From Vicia villosa (Eukaryota > Streptophyta > Magnoliopsida > Fabales > Fabaceae), in assembly GCF_029867415.1 (NCBI RefSeq), contig NC_081185.1:41672766-41736765 (forward strand): a stretch of 64,000 nucleotides of DNA, written 5' to 3'. This document shows positions 35,276-47,662 of the stretch, piece by piece. The position numbers and the translations under genes are program-made. How positions within the stretch are numbered: position 1 is the stretch's first letter; every line of letters begins with the position of its first letter. A model generated the notes under the pieces. It made no database searches and was not told the origin of the DNA. It saw only the letters and a program-made list of their open reading frames with translations.

Positions 35276-38200
35276 TATCCACCTATGTCTGTTTCTATCT
35301 AAAGGGTGTGTAAATATGTCTATGTCTATATATGCGAATGAATGCAGAATGTAGGGAAAATAAAGAATTGTACTCGCACGGGCCCTACCCCGCTGCCTAC
35401 GTATCCTTTTCAGGAATCAGAGTTACCGTAGCTCGGCTCACGATTTTCTGTTTGTTTTTGTGTTTTTTAGTTGGGCGGAGTCAACGCTCGCGCTCTTGCA
35501 TAAGGGGACAACCTAGGATGCAATGGAGCGGAGATAACGGTGCCCTTAGGTGCCAAAGAGGCAAAAGGAAAAGAGATTGGTTTGTGTCTTTTAGGGTAGA
35601 TGAGTGGTGAACAGTTCCCAATACCGGGCCACTCACCACTTTCTCTACTTTGCTTTAGTCTGAACCATTGTTATGTGTTTTAAAGCGTTTTTGTTTGTGT
35701 GTTTTTTAGAGGGAGTTTATTTTGCGATCCGAATCACATGAAATGTATAATGATCGAGAAGCAGATTAGGGAATGAATCCCACTCACTTCTACCCCATTA
35801 TGTAATGTTTGAGAAACAGATTAGAGAATGAATCTCACTCATTTCTCTCCCATTAGTTAATGTTTGAGAAACAGATTAGGGAATGAATCCCACTCGTTTC
35901 TCTCCCATTAAGTAGTGACCGAGAAACAGATTAGGGAATGAATCCCACTCGTTTATATGCCACTAAGTGATGGAGAAATAGATTAGGGAATGAATCCCAC
36001 TCATTTCTCTATCACTTGCTTAATGTGATTCGCCTCTTCCGTTTATAATGTTTTAAAGAGTTGAAAAAGAAAAAGAATGCAATAGGGAACTAGATCTAAC
36101 ATTCTAATCTATGTTATTCTAATCTACAAATGGCCCTAAGGTCGAGGATAACTATCCTATCTCAATTCCTCTTAACAAAGGAGGAAGAGTCTAAGGGAAC
36201 ATGGTAAGCAATAGTAAGGAATAAGCAACATCAAAGCAAGGAATGAGAGGCTAAGCATGGAAACAAGAGAAAGAAGCCCCAAGTCAGTAGCAACACAAGG
36301 TATTGAATGTCCCAAATCAAATACAAAAGCATCACGGTGTCACACAAAAAGATCCACAAGAAGTCGTCAAAGTATCGCATGCATCGTTACTCACCCATTA
36401 GCGGACAAACATCAATTAATCAAAACAAAAACAAGTGAACACATGTGATAGGCTTAAAGTCAGTAGCAACTCATTCATCTAGTTCTAATATCCTATGTCA
36501 ATCTATATTAGTCAATTAGCATGAAACAATACAAGATTCTAACCAAAACTAGACACAACTAGGTTAATACTAGCTAAACGGTTTCAAATTGTGGACGAAG
36601 TTAGAAACATGCAATCAAATGGTACAAGTCAGTAGCAAATAGCCCATGCTAGATTCCTAAACAATCACAAAATCATGCCAAGAAGTTTCACACAAAATTA
36701 TGGGTCATTTGTACAAGTTACGGAGCGATCGTCAATCAAAAACAAGTTATTTACATGTGATAAAGGAAAATCAAGTAAAATAGGAAAACGTGATCTAAAA
36801 TTTTCAATTCCAGGTTTTAGGACCTCTAGACATCCCTAATTATATGTACAAAAAGGAATCAACATTATTGCATGAATGCATTTCAATTTGAGAGCGCAAA
36901 CGTCACAATTATCTATTAGAAACACATGTTAATCGAGTTAAAGGAAACTAACCAAATACCAATCAAAACAAAGAATTAAGGATTCATTTTTTGTACACAC
37001 TATCATGTATTAGTCTACAGCAACTATACAAAAATTGGCAATTAAATTCTATTCCTAAGTCATTCAATCACACTAGTTTGTAAAACCTAGCAAAACATAA
37101 AAAATATGAACATATCTAAGAAAAAGATTTATTAAAAATAGCAAAACAAATTCTAAAAATATACAAAAAAAAATACTAAAATTATTTACACACAAAATTC
37201 TACTTAAAACCTATTTTTATTTATTTTTATTTCATTTAAAACTGAATTGTGAATCAAAAGTTAATAGTGAAACAAAATAAAAAAAGGGGGAAACTCTAAC
37301 CATACAGGGGGGTGCAAAAGCAAAATGAAAATGAACAGAAACTAGTGTAATGCATGTTTGGGCCTATTGACTAGGGGTGTGAACAACAATTCGGACTAGC
37401 CCAGATTTTGATACAGTTTTGCTTGACCCAATTAATCACAATTATCTTCAGATTAGCAACTAAATCCAATTATTCAAATTAATAAACAAATTAGATGTTA
37501 ATCACCCTAATTAAATCCACGTTAATGCATATTAGAATAAGAGGAATTAGGTCAAGAAAATGTGACCTTTGGGCTTCTGAACCTCTCTTCTCCTTTCTCT
37601 CACGACGGCGCGATGATTTCCTCCGTGATCTTCTCCAATCAACCTCACCGGCGCACCACCTCCAACAGAAGGCAATCCTGACCTCTCTCATCTTCACCGA
37701 ATCGTTAACAACAACAACACTACCGCTTTCATCTTCTCCGATTCATACAATGCAACCACCGGCCGAACACACTCCGACGGTGCTTCAATCGGCGATCTTG
37801 TTGGATAGAGGACTCAAGAATCTTCAAGAAATGCTTCGTGAATTCGCCTTCACCTCTCCAATTCAATCTCCTATGCGGTGAAGAACAACATCAGTATGTC
37901 ACTTCGATCCCGTTTCGTGGTTCATAGAGTGGAGCGGTTGCGAAGATGATGATGATGATCTTGTACCACGATTTCGCCTTCTGCAGAATTGAAGTCGATG
38001 ATTGAATGAAGATAGATGAAGATGATGACGTCTTCGGCGAGTTCTTGAGGTTGAGGTAGAATTGAAGGCCCGCTCAAGCTTTCTGTTACAGGTTTTTTCT
38101 CTTTTCTGTTATCGACTCTCTCTCGTTTCCGTTAGCTTTTGTTCTGGTAATTTTCTGTTGGCCTTGAATCTGTTTCTTCTGTCTTTTCTGTGGATTTGGC

Positions 38201-38597
38201 GTGAGGAGGAAGGTTGGTTGTAGATGACTAGTGGAAGGCTGAAGATGAAGGTTCAATTGAAGAAGATGAAGAAGGTGAATGAAGGTGGGAACTCTGTGAA
38301 GACTGAATCGAGAGAGAGAAGAAGAAGGGTGGAGATGAGGCGTGATCAATGGTGGAGTGAAAGAATGGTTGAGAGAGAGTGAAGTATGTTGAAGAAGGGA
38401 GAGTGAGAACCGAAGATGATGAAATGGTGAACAAGATTGAAGAGAGTCTCGGAGAAAAGTTTGTTACGTTTTGGTTAGAGGTGAGTTTCAATTTCTGAAC
38501 CGATTCCCTCCTTCTTTTTTCTGATCTTTTTTTGTTATCCGTTTGTAACTGATTTTTTGGAAAGTTAGTTATGGGTGGTTACATTCTGTTTGGACAG

Positions 38598-38604
38598 TTA
38601 TATA
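38598..38604 (-). promoter_or_regulatory. Putative TATA box, Tat-B 3' LTR
   Basis: TATATAA on the minus strand, about 1.7 kb into the LTR, similar to the TATA position in Tat-A. The 5' LTR copy is at 51122-51128. Confidence 0.35.
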
Positions 38605-40313
38605 TGGTTATGATGTTAGGAAAAGTTAGGGTAGTTATTTGGCTATGACTGAAAGTTAGAGGAATGGTTAGAATTAGTTTGAATGAGGGCTGAAAGTTAG
38701 TAAACTGTTAGAGATTTTTGTTAGGTGGTTTTCATGTGTGCAATATATGTGTATGCTACTGCTGTGACTTGATTCTATTGATGCAGGGCTGTTTGGTAAG
38801 CTCATGAAGTTAATGAATGAATTGCTTCAAGCTGAATAGAACACGGCATTTGGACTCGGTCTGTCAATTGTTAGTTGTAGCAACACGTTTTGTAAATCTT
38901 GGTTTTGATGTGGAGGCTAGATATTGAATGGTAAGAAAGTATACTGAATGTGGACTGTGTTGGTTTAGTATGGAACTGTTTGGTATCTGATTTTTCTAGA
39001 CTGGTTTTGATTTGAGTTTAATGTTGCAGGCAAATTTGGTAATGGTTGTATGATGGTTAATTTTGTTTTTCAAATGCAGGGCGCACAGTTCAGATTTGGT
39101 TAGAAATGGTGGTTTGAGAGGTGTTTCAACTTGTGATGTTTGTATGTTTGTGTTGATCTTTTTCTTGTGTGGGCTACAAATCTGTTTTGTGATTTTGATG
39201 ATCATATGACTTGCAGGTTCATGATTTGCTAGCAGCTTATGGGCATATGACTTGGTTCTTTTTGTGTGAGTGTTTAAGCTAGGTCCTCGAGGCGATTGAA
39301 ACTATATGTATGCGTGGAGTTGAGTAATGGGGCTGTTATGATTTTGTTGCGGGTTTTGGTGCTAGGTACAGGATGCACAATGTTTAAAGGCCACTTTATT
39401 TAATGATGAAGCAGGAGTGTCAAAGTAAATCAAGCCAGCTAACATAGCCACGTAGGGACCAAGGAGTAGAATTAAACTGTGTTCCTCTTGTATCTTCTTT
39501 TATGTAATGATTGAAACTTGTAGTGACTCTCCCTTTTATGAATCATTTTCCATTTGAATGAGCTTGTAATACACCACTTGAACTTGTAATTCACCACTTG
39601 GATTGGATATTAAAATGTAACTTGCCACTTATATCTCTTTTAGTAATCATTTGCTCTTGAATACTTTGGATTCATGGTATCTCGCAATCACTAATGAGTC
39701 CTTATCTCCAGTTTAATGGAAACATGACTTCAATTCTCAAACCTTAAGTAACATGCCCTTTACTCAACCAAATTCTTTTTAAAGGACGATGGTGCATCCG
39801 TTATAATGGGTCCTCAAGTTCTATGCCATAGCTTTGACAAATATTTCTTAACAAATGACATTCATCCCCACCGTAACGTCTCAATGAAACTCCTTTGACA
39901 AAGATGAATCTCTAATCTCACGGTCTTCAAAATGATAAACGTCACAAGCTCAAGCTATAAATCCTGATTCACTTTTTGAGATGCATAATGAAGATAGGAA
40001 GCTCTTGAAATGATGGAAACGAGAAATATCCTTTGTATTTTGATAAAGAACCAGGTCCATGATGCCTAATAACACAAAACCCCAATTCCATAAACCACGA
40101 TTGATGAAGAAGCCAATTGAGCCAACTTTAAATGAAGATGAGAGCCTCAAAAACACAGGGACTCCCCAATCTCCCAAGTCATTGATCCCGATGCCAAGTT
40201 TATTGATTAATGATGCATGATGTGTTAGATGTCCTAATGGAGAGATGCACATGAATGTAAAACTTAAGCCAGTTAAAAATTGAAAAGGGGTAGGACAAAT
40301 TTGGGGTATGACA

Positions 40314-40327
40314 ACTGCCCCTATTTA
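40314..40327 (-). promoter_or_regulatory. Polypurine tract of Tat-B
   Basis: TAAATAGGGGCAGT on the minus strand directly precedes the 3' LTR. Confidence 0.87.
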
Positions 40328-40611
40328 ATCGTCTTAAACATGAAGGTGAGATTGGCGCTAGCCTTTCGAACATTCAAGGTAGAAGAAGATTAAATATCAA
40401 GTACCAGAAATTTGTCCGGAAGAGAAGATGGTGTAAGTGTTATCTTTATTTTTGTTTTGATATCTGCTGGGGAAAGAGAATTTTGTTTTTCTTGATGGAA
40501 ATATTTACAGTGAGTAATTGGAAGAAGGGTGATAGCTTGTAACGTAGCCCAAGGTGCCAATACAAGGTTCCCAAGAGAAATGTTATATGAAACAATGACT
40601 GAAAGGAATTA

Positions 40612-41501
40612 GATCTCGTGCGATCTACGACTCAACATCAGGAGAAGACCTCGTACGATCTTCAAGACAGAAAGGAAATAGACCTCGTGCGATCTTACGA
40701 CTCAACATCAAGGGAAGACCTCGTATGATCTTCAAGACAGAAAGGAAATAGACCTCGTACGATCTACGACTCAACATCAGGAGAAGACCTCGTACGATCT
40801 TCAAGACAGAAAGGAAATAGACCTCGTGCGATCTTACGACTCAACATCAGGAGAAGACCTCGTACGATCTTCAAGACAGAAAGGAAATAGACCTCGTACG
40901 ATCTACGACTCAACATCAGGAGAAGACCTCGTACGATCTTCAAGACAGAAAGGAAATAGACCTCGTGCGATCTACGACTCAACATCAGGAAAAGACCTCG
41001 TACGATCTTCAAGACAGAAAGGAAATAGACCTCGTGCGATCTTACGACTCAACATCAGGAGAAGACCTCGTACGATCTTCAAGACAGAAAGGAAAAGATC
41101 TCGTGCGACCTATGACTCAACATCGGGAGAAGACCTCGTACGATCTTTAAGACAGAAAGGAAATAGACCTCGTGCGATCTACGACTCAACATCAGGAAAA
41201 GACCACGTACGATCTTCAAGACAGAAAGGAAATAGACCTCGTGCGATCTTACGACTCAACATCGGGAGAAGACCTCGTACGATCTTCAAAACTGAAAGGA
41301 AAAGATCTCGTGCGACCCATGACTCAACATCGGGAGAAGACCTCGTACGATCTTCAAAACTGAAAGGAAAAGATCTCGTGCGACCTATGACTCAACATCG
41401 GGAGAAGACCTCGTACGATCCTCAGGACAGAATAGACCTTGTACGATCTAAGACTCAACATCGGGAGAAGACCTCGTACGGTCTAAGACTCAACATCGGG
41501 G
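40612..41501. repeat. Minisatellite field in Tat-B (CTCGTACGATCT repeats)
   Basis: The same modules as in Tat-A (14606-15511), but mostly the long ~68-70 bp unit, with fewer short units. The 234-codon plus-strand ORF at 40826-41530 is a by-product of unit lengths. Confidence 0.92.
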
Positions 41502-41514
41502 TTCGGTTTCGAAA

Positions 41515-41673
41515 TAGTTTGCCAAGTTGAACATTGGGCTTTGAAAAGGGTTTGCCAGGTTAGGAACTGGGCTTTGAAAGGGTTTGCCAGGTTAGGAACT
41601 GGGCTTTGAAAGGGTTTGCCAGGTTATGAACTGGGCTTTGAAAGGGTTTGCCAGGTTATGAACTGGGCTTTGA
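41515..41673. repeat. Five ~32 bp units (GTTTGCCAGGTTAGGAACTG) in Tat-B
   Basis: Five copies against three in Tat-A. The last two share GGTTATGAAC, so they were added by local duplication. Confidence 0.88.
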
Positions 41674-41727
41674 CAACACGGTGGTTGGACTTGAAAAGTT
41701 TTCCCGTACGGGGGAAGGGACCACGGA

Positions 41728-42478
41728 GACTAGTGATGACTAGACTCGATCAAAAGACGTAATCACGAAGATGTTGATGCTTGCGAAGCATAAGAATTAC
41801 ATTAATCCCTCAGGCCAAAGGCGGGGTGTAACTCTTCAAGAGTGGCAATCGTTCGAATTGCCACACACCAAGTATGGTTTATTCAAACGCTTGAAAAATG
41901 AGATGGGTTGAATGCCCTACCCTCATTCGCACTCTAGTTTGCACGCAGCACACGGGAAATAACCACGACAAGACTAGTGACGACTAGACTCGATAAGAAG
42001 ATGATAGTAACCATTGGAGATTACGGAGATATTGATGCTTACGAAGCATAAGAATTACATTAATCCCTCAGGCCAAAAGCGGGGTGTAACTCTTCAAGAG
42101 CGGCAATCGTTCGAATTGCCACACACCAAGTATGGTTTATTCAAACGCTTGGAAAATGAGATGGGTTGAATGCCCACCCTCATTCGCACTCTAGTTTGCA
42201 CGCAGCACACGGGAAATAACCACGACAAGACTAGTGACGACTAGACTCGATAAGAAGATGATAGTAACCATTGGAGATTACGGAGATATGGATGCTTGCG
42301 AAGCATAAGAATTACATTGATCCCTCAGGCCAAAGGCGGGGTGTAACTCTTCAAGAGCGGCAATCGTTCGAATTGCCACACACCAAGTATGGTTATCCAA
42401 ATGATTGAAAAATGAGATGGGTTGAATGCCCACCCTCATTCACGCTCTAATATGCACGCAGCATGCGGGAAATAACCT
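41728..42478. repeat. Three ~244-257 bp tandem units in Tat-B
   Basis: Units start at 41728, 41972 and 42229 with GACTAGTGA(C/T)GACTAGACTC. Each contains the near-palindrome GGCAATCGTTCGAATTGCC. Tat-A has two. Confidence 0.88.
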
Positions 42479-43072
42479 CGGAGACAACGATTCTGACGGA
42501 GAAAGACATTGTATCCGATTCACGTTGGAGAGAGAAGATGAGATTTCTTTTGGGGATTGAGGATACCAGGTATTGGCACCCTAGTTTGAGGAGATTTGTG
42601 ATGTAGTAGCAGATATCAATCGGAGTTTGTAAGGATAACATTTTCTGTGGGGATGTATCATTGTCTTGATTGAGCGCTGATTTGTATTATCTGGCTTATG
42701 CTTTGTATGCATGTTTGAATTTTTCTATGGCGTAATGCTCCATTTTGATGGATATGCTACGCTTTTGAGGATGCGATGTTATATGCAGTGAATACTATAT
42801 GCAAAGTGCCAAATAAAGGCATTAGTGAGGTAAACACCAGGGAGAATCCCCTTAGTGTTAAGGACCATGTGGAGGTGCCAATATATATTGGACTTTGACT
42901 TGGAAGATACACCTTCTGGTTGTTGGCTTGTAGAGTGTAGAATAACTTCTGACTTCTCACCATGTGCCACTGCTTGGAATATTTTCAACTTGAGGAGATT
43001 CCCTCGATTCACCATGTTGGGGATGAGAAATCCAGATAAGGAGCCTTGATTAGGGAAGTAGGACAACTCCTA

Positions 43073-43171
43073 GGAGAAATAAACTCCTATGCTTGAGGAA
43101 TGGAACAAACTCTCGGGAGAAATAAACTCCATGCTTGGGGAGAGACCAAGATTCTAGGAGAAATAAACTCC
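43073..43171. repeat. Three hairpin-bearing ~42 bp units in Tat-B
   Basis: GGAGAAATAAACTCC at 43073, 43116 and 43157, with the same 43/41 alternation as Tat-A, which has five. Confidence 0.83.
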
Positions 43172-45050
43172 TATGGTCATGGAGCGACAAAAACTCAGAA
43201 TTGTGCCCCAAGCTTCGTGACTTATGGAGGAATTTGCCCCAAAGGATCCTTGGAGAGATTTGTCGAATCTCGACGTAACTGCCCCAGATTGGTCAAATTT
43301 GAGAGATTCCTCGACTTAATTGCCCCTGATTAAGTACATCTTACTAGAATCCCCAAGCTTTCTTTGTTTTGAAGTCAAACAAACATGGAAACAACTTTAC
43401 CACACTCAACGGAGTCTTCAAACTCTTCCCCTCGGAGTAATCGAAGAACGCATCAACTATTCAAGCCCAACGGGTTTCTTTAGAGAACCTGCCCCTTGAT
43501 GGTCAACATTTGGAATGATTAGCTTTTACTCCTCGGAGTTCTCAAGTCTCTCGTACTTTGACATGATCAAGTTACTCACTGATTCTCATCCTGAAATTTT
43601 TGATGTTTAAGCAGATGTTTTGTATGCAAAAGAATGTTAATTCTAAGAATGATAATTCTAATGCAAAGCCTATGTTAGTCTTGAATTTTTAAAACTTTTT
43701 ATGCAATGAGGTGGCCACCTCTTGTGAATGAAAGATAAAGCAAACATACGATACCAACATGAGTATGAGTCTCGCTTCATTGGGAGTCAGTTAAACGCTA
43801 TCTCATAGGAGTGTGCTTTCAAAATAACCCTACTTCAATTAGGACTTTTGAGGGTTGTAACTTGGCCAGGTTCACGGTTTTCAGAAAACAAAGGATTTTA
43901 GGCTCAAAATTATTTGGTACCCACCCCCTTCGTGATGTTCTCCATTCCTAGGTTCAATTAACTCGACATGAGTGTTCATTCCTCACAAGGAATTTGGGAT
44001 GGTTGAGGAATCAATGAGGTTTTTTGGACATGGCAGTCACTCACTTTCTTATTCTTCTGATTGATCATCACACGACTTTGTTCCTTTGATGAGGATTTTT
44101 ATTTTGTAATTCTTGTTTTTCGCTTCTGCTTTCCCTAACTTTTGCCTGGACAAATTCTCTTGAATTTTATTTTGGAGTCCAGCGGGATGCCCTAACTTTT
44201 GCCTAAGTCACTTATTTAAAGTTTTTGACTTAGCGGGCTTTCTTTTTTTTTATTCACTTTTTGAACAAGTCGTGTGATCTTGCGTTGCTCTCGATTTGTT
44301 TGAAATATTGTGACTGCCTCATTCTCTGATTGATGAGGGATAACCATTGTGGCATCGTCCTCTTTTAACCTCTTGATGGAATAAGGATAATCATTGCGGT
44401 TTTGACATTCCTCAGCCCTTTGAAGGATAACCCTTGTTGTATCCTTAGATTCATACCTTTTTGGTGAGTTCTGAACACTCGATCAAGTTAAATGAACACT
44501 ACCCTGCCCCAAGGTTAAAATAAGGGTTTTTATGATTAGAAAAAGAAACTCCTTCTCCAAGGCTCAAAGGGGTTAACGAGGGTCTATCTCCCTTATATCT
44601 CCGGTGTTTGGGGATTTGAAACAATGCCTGTACATCCTCAGTAGGGTTTTTATTCGAAAACACATGATTAGAGATTTTTCATTTTTATCTTTCATCATTC
44701 TCCCTCAGCTTTTTGCATAAGCAAGCAATTAGTAAAGTTGGTATCGTAATGCCAAAAACATTTTATGAGTGAAAACGGATGGATTTCTTCAAGACAAACA
44801 TAAACAATGTATTATGACTTTCATTCAGAAATTAACAAGTTTTTACATGCTATTGATGCTTAAACACACAAATGAAAAATTACAATGAGAATGCAATAAG
44901 AAACTAAATGGGTGTCGTTGTTGAGGAGACTTGACTCCGTCTGGACTTGTTGAGCTTGAATACTTTCTGCAGTTCCTTCCAAATACTTCAGATTACTTCA
45001 AAAGAGAACTCCAACGAAGTCACCCATGAATTGTAAACTTTTGCCTTGCT
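43172..45050. other. Tat-B spacer without recognised gene
   Basis: Collinear with Tat-A 16948-18950. I see no domain and no long ORF on either strand. Confidence 0.7.
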
Positions 45051-45130
45051 TTAGGGATTCGAGCAATGCGAGTGATGCAATGCTCAAGATAAGAGTATGT
45101 CTTGCTTATCCCTCGTGCGGGAGCCCCAAG
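45051..45130 (-). repeat. Post-pol block, single copy (Tat-B)
   Basis: The same block as at 18951-19033 and, diverged, 3060-3231. It begins about 390 bp from the gag stop, with no pol in between. Confidence 0.82.
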
Positions 45131-45518
45131 CATATTCATTGAAGAAGTATTTGCCATCAAACATGGAGGAACCTTGTGTGGTCACCAAACTTAGAGAAGC
45201 TACTTGTTGCAAGGAGAGTTCAAACACCAACTGAAACACCACCCTCCACGGATACAACTGAGCACAAGAACCTTGAGAATGAGAGATGCTTCTACATAAT
45301 ATCTTGATTACTACTTGAAAGAGATTCTAACAAAGTTGCTCGAGAATTTGGGGTGTTTTTATTATTATCATACCAACGAGTTCAAGGAAGCAACTTTCTA
45401 CAAAATAGGAAATACTTGAAATGAGAACACAGAAAGGAAATGATGATTGCCATAGTTGAGGAGACTTGACTCCTTCTGGGCTTATTTCTTTTTGTGACAC
45501 TTCATGGAATACGGACAT

Positions 45519-46622
45519 TCACTTGGGCACGGGCATTCCGTTCACCCACATGTTTCCTCCTTGAAGGGTTATATGTCTCTCGTCGATCAACTGTTGCACC
45601 CTGGCTTTGAAAGCGTTGCAGTCCTCGGTTGAGTGCCCTGCTGATCCAGCGTGGTACCCACATTGCACATTAGGGTCATGCCCAGGTGGAAACGGGCGTG
45701 GTGGAGGTCTCAGAGATTTGGGGACCACCAATGAGCTTTGCACTAGATATGGCAGAAGTTTAGTGTATGTCATAGGAATCTGGTCCAGAGGAGCATTTCT
45801 TCGTCCCAAATTACTTCTAGGTGGGTATTCATTCAGATGACCTTGTTGATGATTCTGTTCAGGTGTCTTCTCCCTTTGATTTGGTTGTGAAACAATCGGA
45901 GACGGATGAAGTGGGAAACCTGGAACCCAAGATGGTGCATTTGAAGTAGATCCGACATAGAAGCATGAATCAACCTTTCTTTCCACCACATGTGGAACCC
46001 TGTTTCCTTGAACAATCATACCCTCGGGGGTGAACAAAATCACTTTTGAATCAATGAGATCTTGAACTTGATGTTTCATCGCCTTACAATTCTCAATGTC
46101 ATGGCCAGGTGCCCCGGAATGGAACTCGCATCGAGCATTGGCATCAAAATTAGGGGGAAGCTTTTCAGGCATGGATAAATCGCGTAGCTCAACCAACCGA
46201 AGTTCCAGCAAGCGGGGAAGTAACTGAGCATAAGGCATGGGGATCGGATCAAGAACCCTCTGAGGCATCTTAGGTTTTTGCCCACACATTCGGCCCCCTT
46301 GATTCATTCTAAGGACGTGAACAGAATGACGTGGAGGTAACGGCACTTGAGTTTGAGGGGGAGCTCTCTGAGGCATCCCATGAGTGGAAAGAGATCCTAT
46401 TGAAGAGAAGGAGTCAACAATTTCTGTTGCAGCAGCAGGGACAACATCACCTTCCTTTCTTAGTACCGTTTTCAGAACTTCCATGACCAGGCTCACTTGA
46501 GTCTTCAACTGACTGTTTTCCTCTTTTAGTGCATCCTGATTACGGATCAATTCTTGCATCTCCAACATAAGATGACCCATTTGTTCCCTCATCTCATCCA
46601 TTTCCTCACGGAGTTGTTCCAT
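45519..46622 (-). CDS. gag: Tat-B gag-derived protein with two CHHC modules, 367 aa, intact
   Basis: The start ATG (46622) is the first in the leader frame and begins MEQLREEMDEMREQMGHL. Residues 1-57 look like a coiled coil; 70-123 are Pro/Gln-rich. Residues 124-195 and 279-351 are two similar modules. Each opens with D-x-IPM-x-Y, has an LLP turn, and carries a C-x2-H-x5-H-x4-C motif (Cys165, His168, His174, Cys179; Cys321, His324, His330, Cys335) followed by VQ-L-ID. This type of module is found at the C-terminus of Tat gag proteins and may bind nucleic acid. I cannot find the central capsid-type gag domain or a protease. The ORF stops with TGA after GMPVPK. Intactness suggests youth or selection; a transposase-like role is not indicated. 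Confidence 0.85.
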   Translation of the reverse strand: MEQLREEMDEMREQMGHLMLEMQELIRNQDALKEENSQLKTQVSLVMEVLKTVLRKEGDVVPAAATEIVDSFSSIGSLSTHGMPQRAPPQTQVPLPPRHSVHVLRMNQGGRMCGQKPKMPQRVLDPIPMPYAQLLPRLLELRLVELRDLSMPEKLPPNFDANARCEFHSGAPGHDIENCKAMKHQVQDLIDSKVILFTPEGMIVQGNRVPHVVERKVDSCFYVGSTSNAPSWVPGFPLHPSPIVSQPNQREKTPEQNHQQGHLNEYPPRSNLGRRNAPLDQIPMTYTKLLPYLVQSSLVVPKSLRPPPRPFPPGHDPNVQCGYHAGSAGHSTEDCNAFKARVQQLIDERHITLQGGNMWVNGMPVPK

Positions 46623-47642
46623 AGTTGATCTTGGAGTTGTGGCAGTGAGAAGTCAAATCTATTGTTGATCTTGAAATCTGGATAGAAATGGTCCCATAAG
46701 TCTTTGAAAGAACCATGAAATGCATGATAGTATGAATGCATGTTTCATTTATGAGAGATCCTAAAGTCTTTTCACACACTTTCATTCTTCTTTTTTTTTG
46801 GAATTAAAGCTTCCTTTTTTTGTATAGAATATCTTTTCTTTTCTTTTTTGCTTTTCTATTTCCTTTTCTTTTACATATCTTTTCTTTTCTTTTCTCTTTT
46901 TTTCGAAAAATAGACTTTAGGATCTTTCATAAATGGAGTGGACAAAGCAATGATGTTATGCAATGCAAAAGCATGGGATCCACGGTCCATATAATCTTAG
47001 TAACCACTGTACAATCCTCTGAATAACTGATATGGGTCAAATGTCACAGGATCAAAGGTCCGACACCTTTTTGAATACCAGGAAAACCAATAGTCACCAA
47101 CAGAACAGAATAGTCACCAACGGTACCTGTCATGTATATCCCACCCCACTCACAGGTGAATCTAGGTCAAGGTAGGTCAATGGCTTCCAGCGTTATCAGT
47201 TCTCCTGAAACACCATCATTGTCGCAAATACATGCCAACAACGGTATCTCATTTGAACCTCGGCTGGTCGTGGGTCTCATGATCGCAATCAACAGAACCT
47301 GACATTCTGTTGGCGTCATGACTATCCACTCTGTCCTAGGTATCCTATGTGTCACTCTGGCCTGGGTATTGGGCCTTTTACCTCATAGAACATCCCACCC
47401 AACCTGCAAACAGTGAAAATATATGGTCCCGAAGGGGATCCCAATCCAGTCCAGATGCATGCGGAAAATAAACACGATATGCAAGCAGGAAATAAGCATG
47501 ATGTGCAAAAAACATAAAAATAAATACATAAAATAAATAAAGGCACGTATAGACAAAACATAGCACACCCAGTAAATAAACAAACAAACGGATAGGCTAG
47601 GATCGACTCACTAAGGATGGACCAGAACCAGGTCTAGCAACA
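46623..47642 (-). other. Tat-B leader between primer site and gag ORF
   Basis: No recognised gene. A T/C-rich tract at 46783-46905 (purine-rich in sense) matches the one in Tat-A. Confidence 0.72.
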
Positions 47643-47660
47643 TCCCCAGCAGAGTCGCCA
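47643..47660 (-). promoter_or_regulatory. Primer-binding site of Tat-B
   Basis: TGGCGACTCTGCTGGGGA on the minus strand, two bases from the LTR end. It differs from Tat-A by one base (TGGGG / TAGGG). Confidence 0.87.
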
Positions 47661-47662
47661 GC

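Larger units (their letters stand above)
35094..40313 (-). mobile_element. Tat-B 3' LTR (5220 bp)
   Basis: It starts TGTCATACCCC (minus, 40313) and ends GGGCGTGCGACA at 35094. It includes five 54 bp units from about 35755, paired hairpins at 35229-35275 and a TATA-like box at 38598-38604. A 128-codon plus-strand ORF (37495-37881) recurs in the other LTR but is antisense to the element and matches nothing known. Confidence 0.92.

Noticed and set aside
37495..37881. 128-codon plus-strand ORF, repeated at 50019-50405
   Set aside because: It lies inside both Tat-B LTRs, antisense to the element. It is conserved only because the LTRs are, and no domain is seen.
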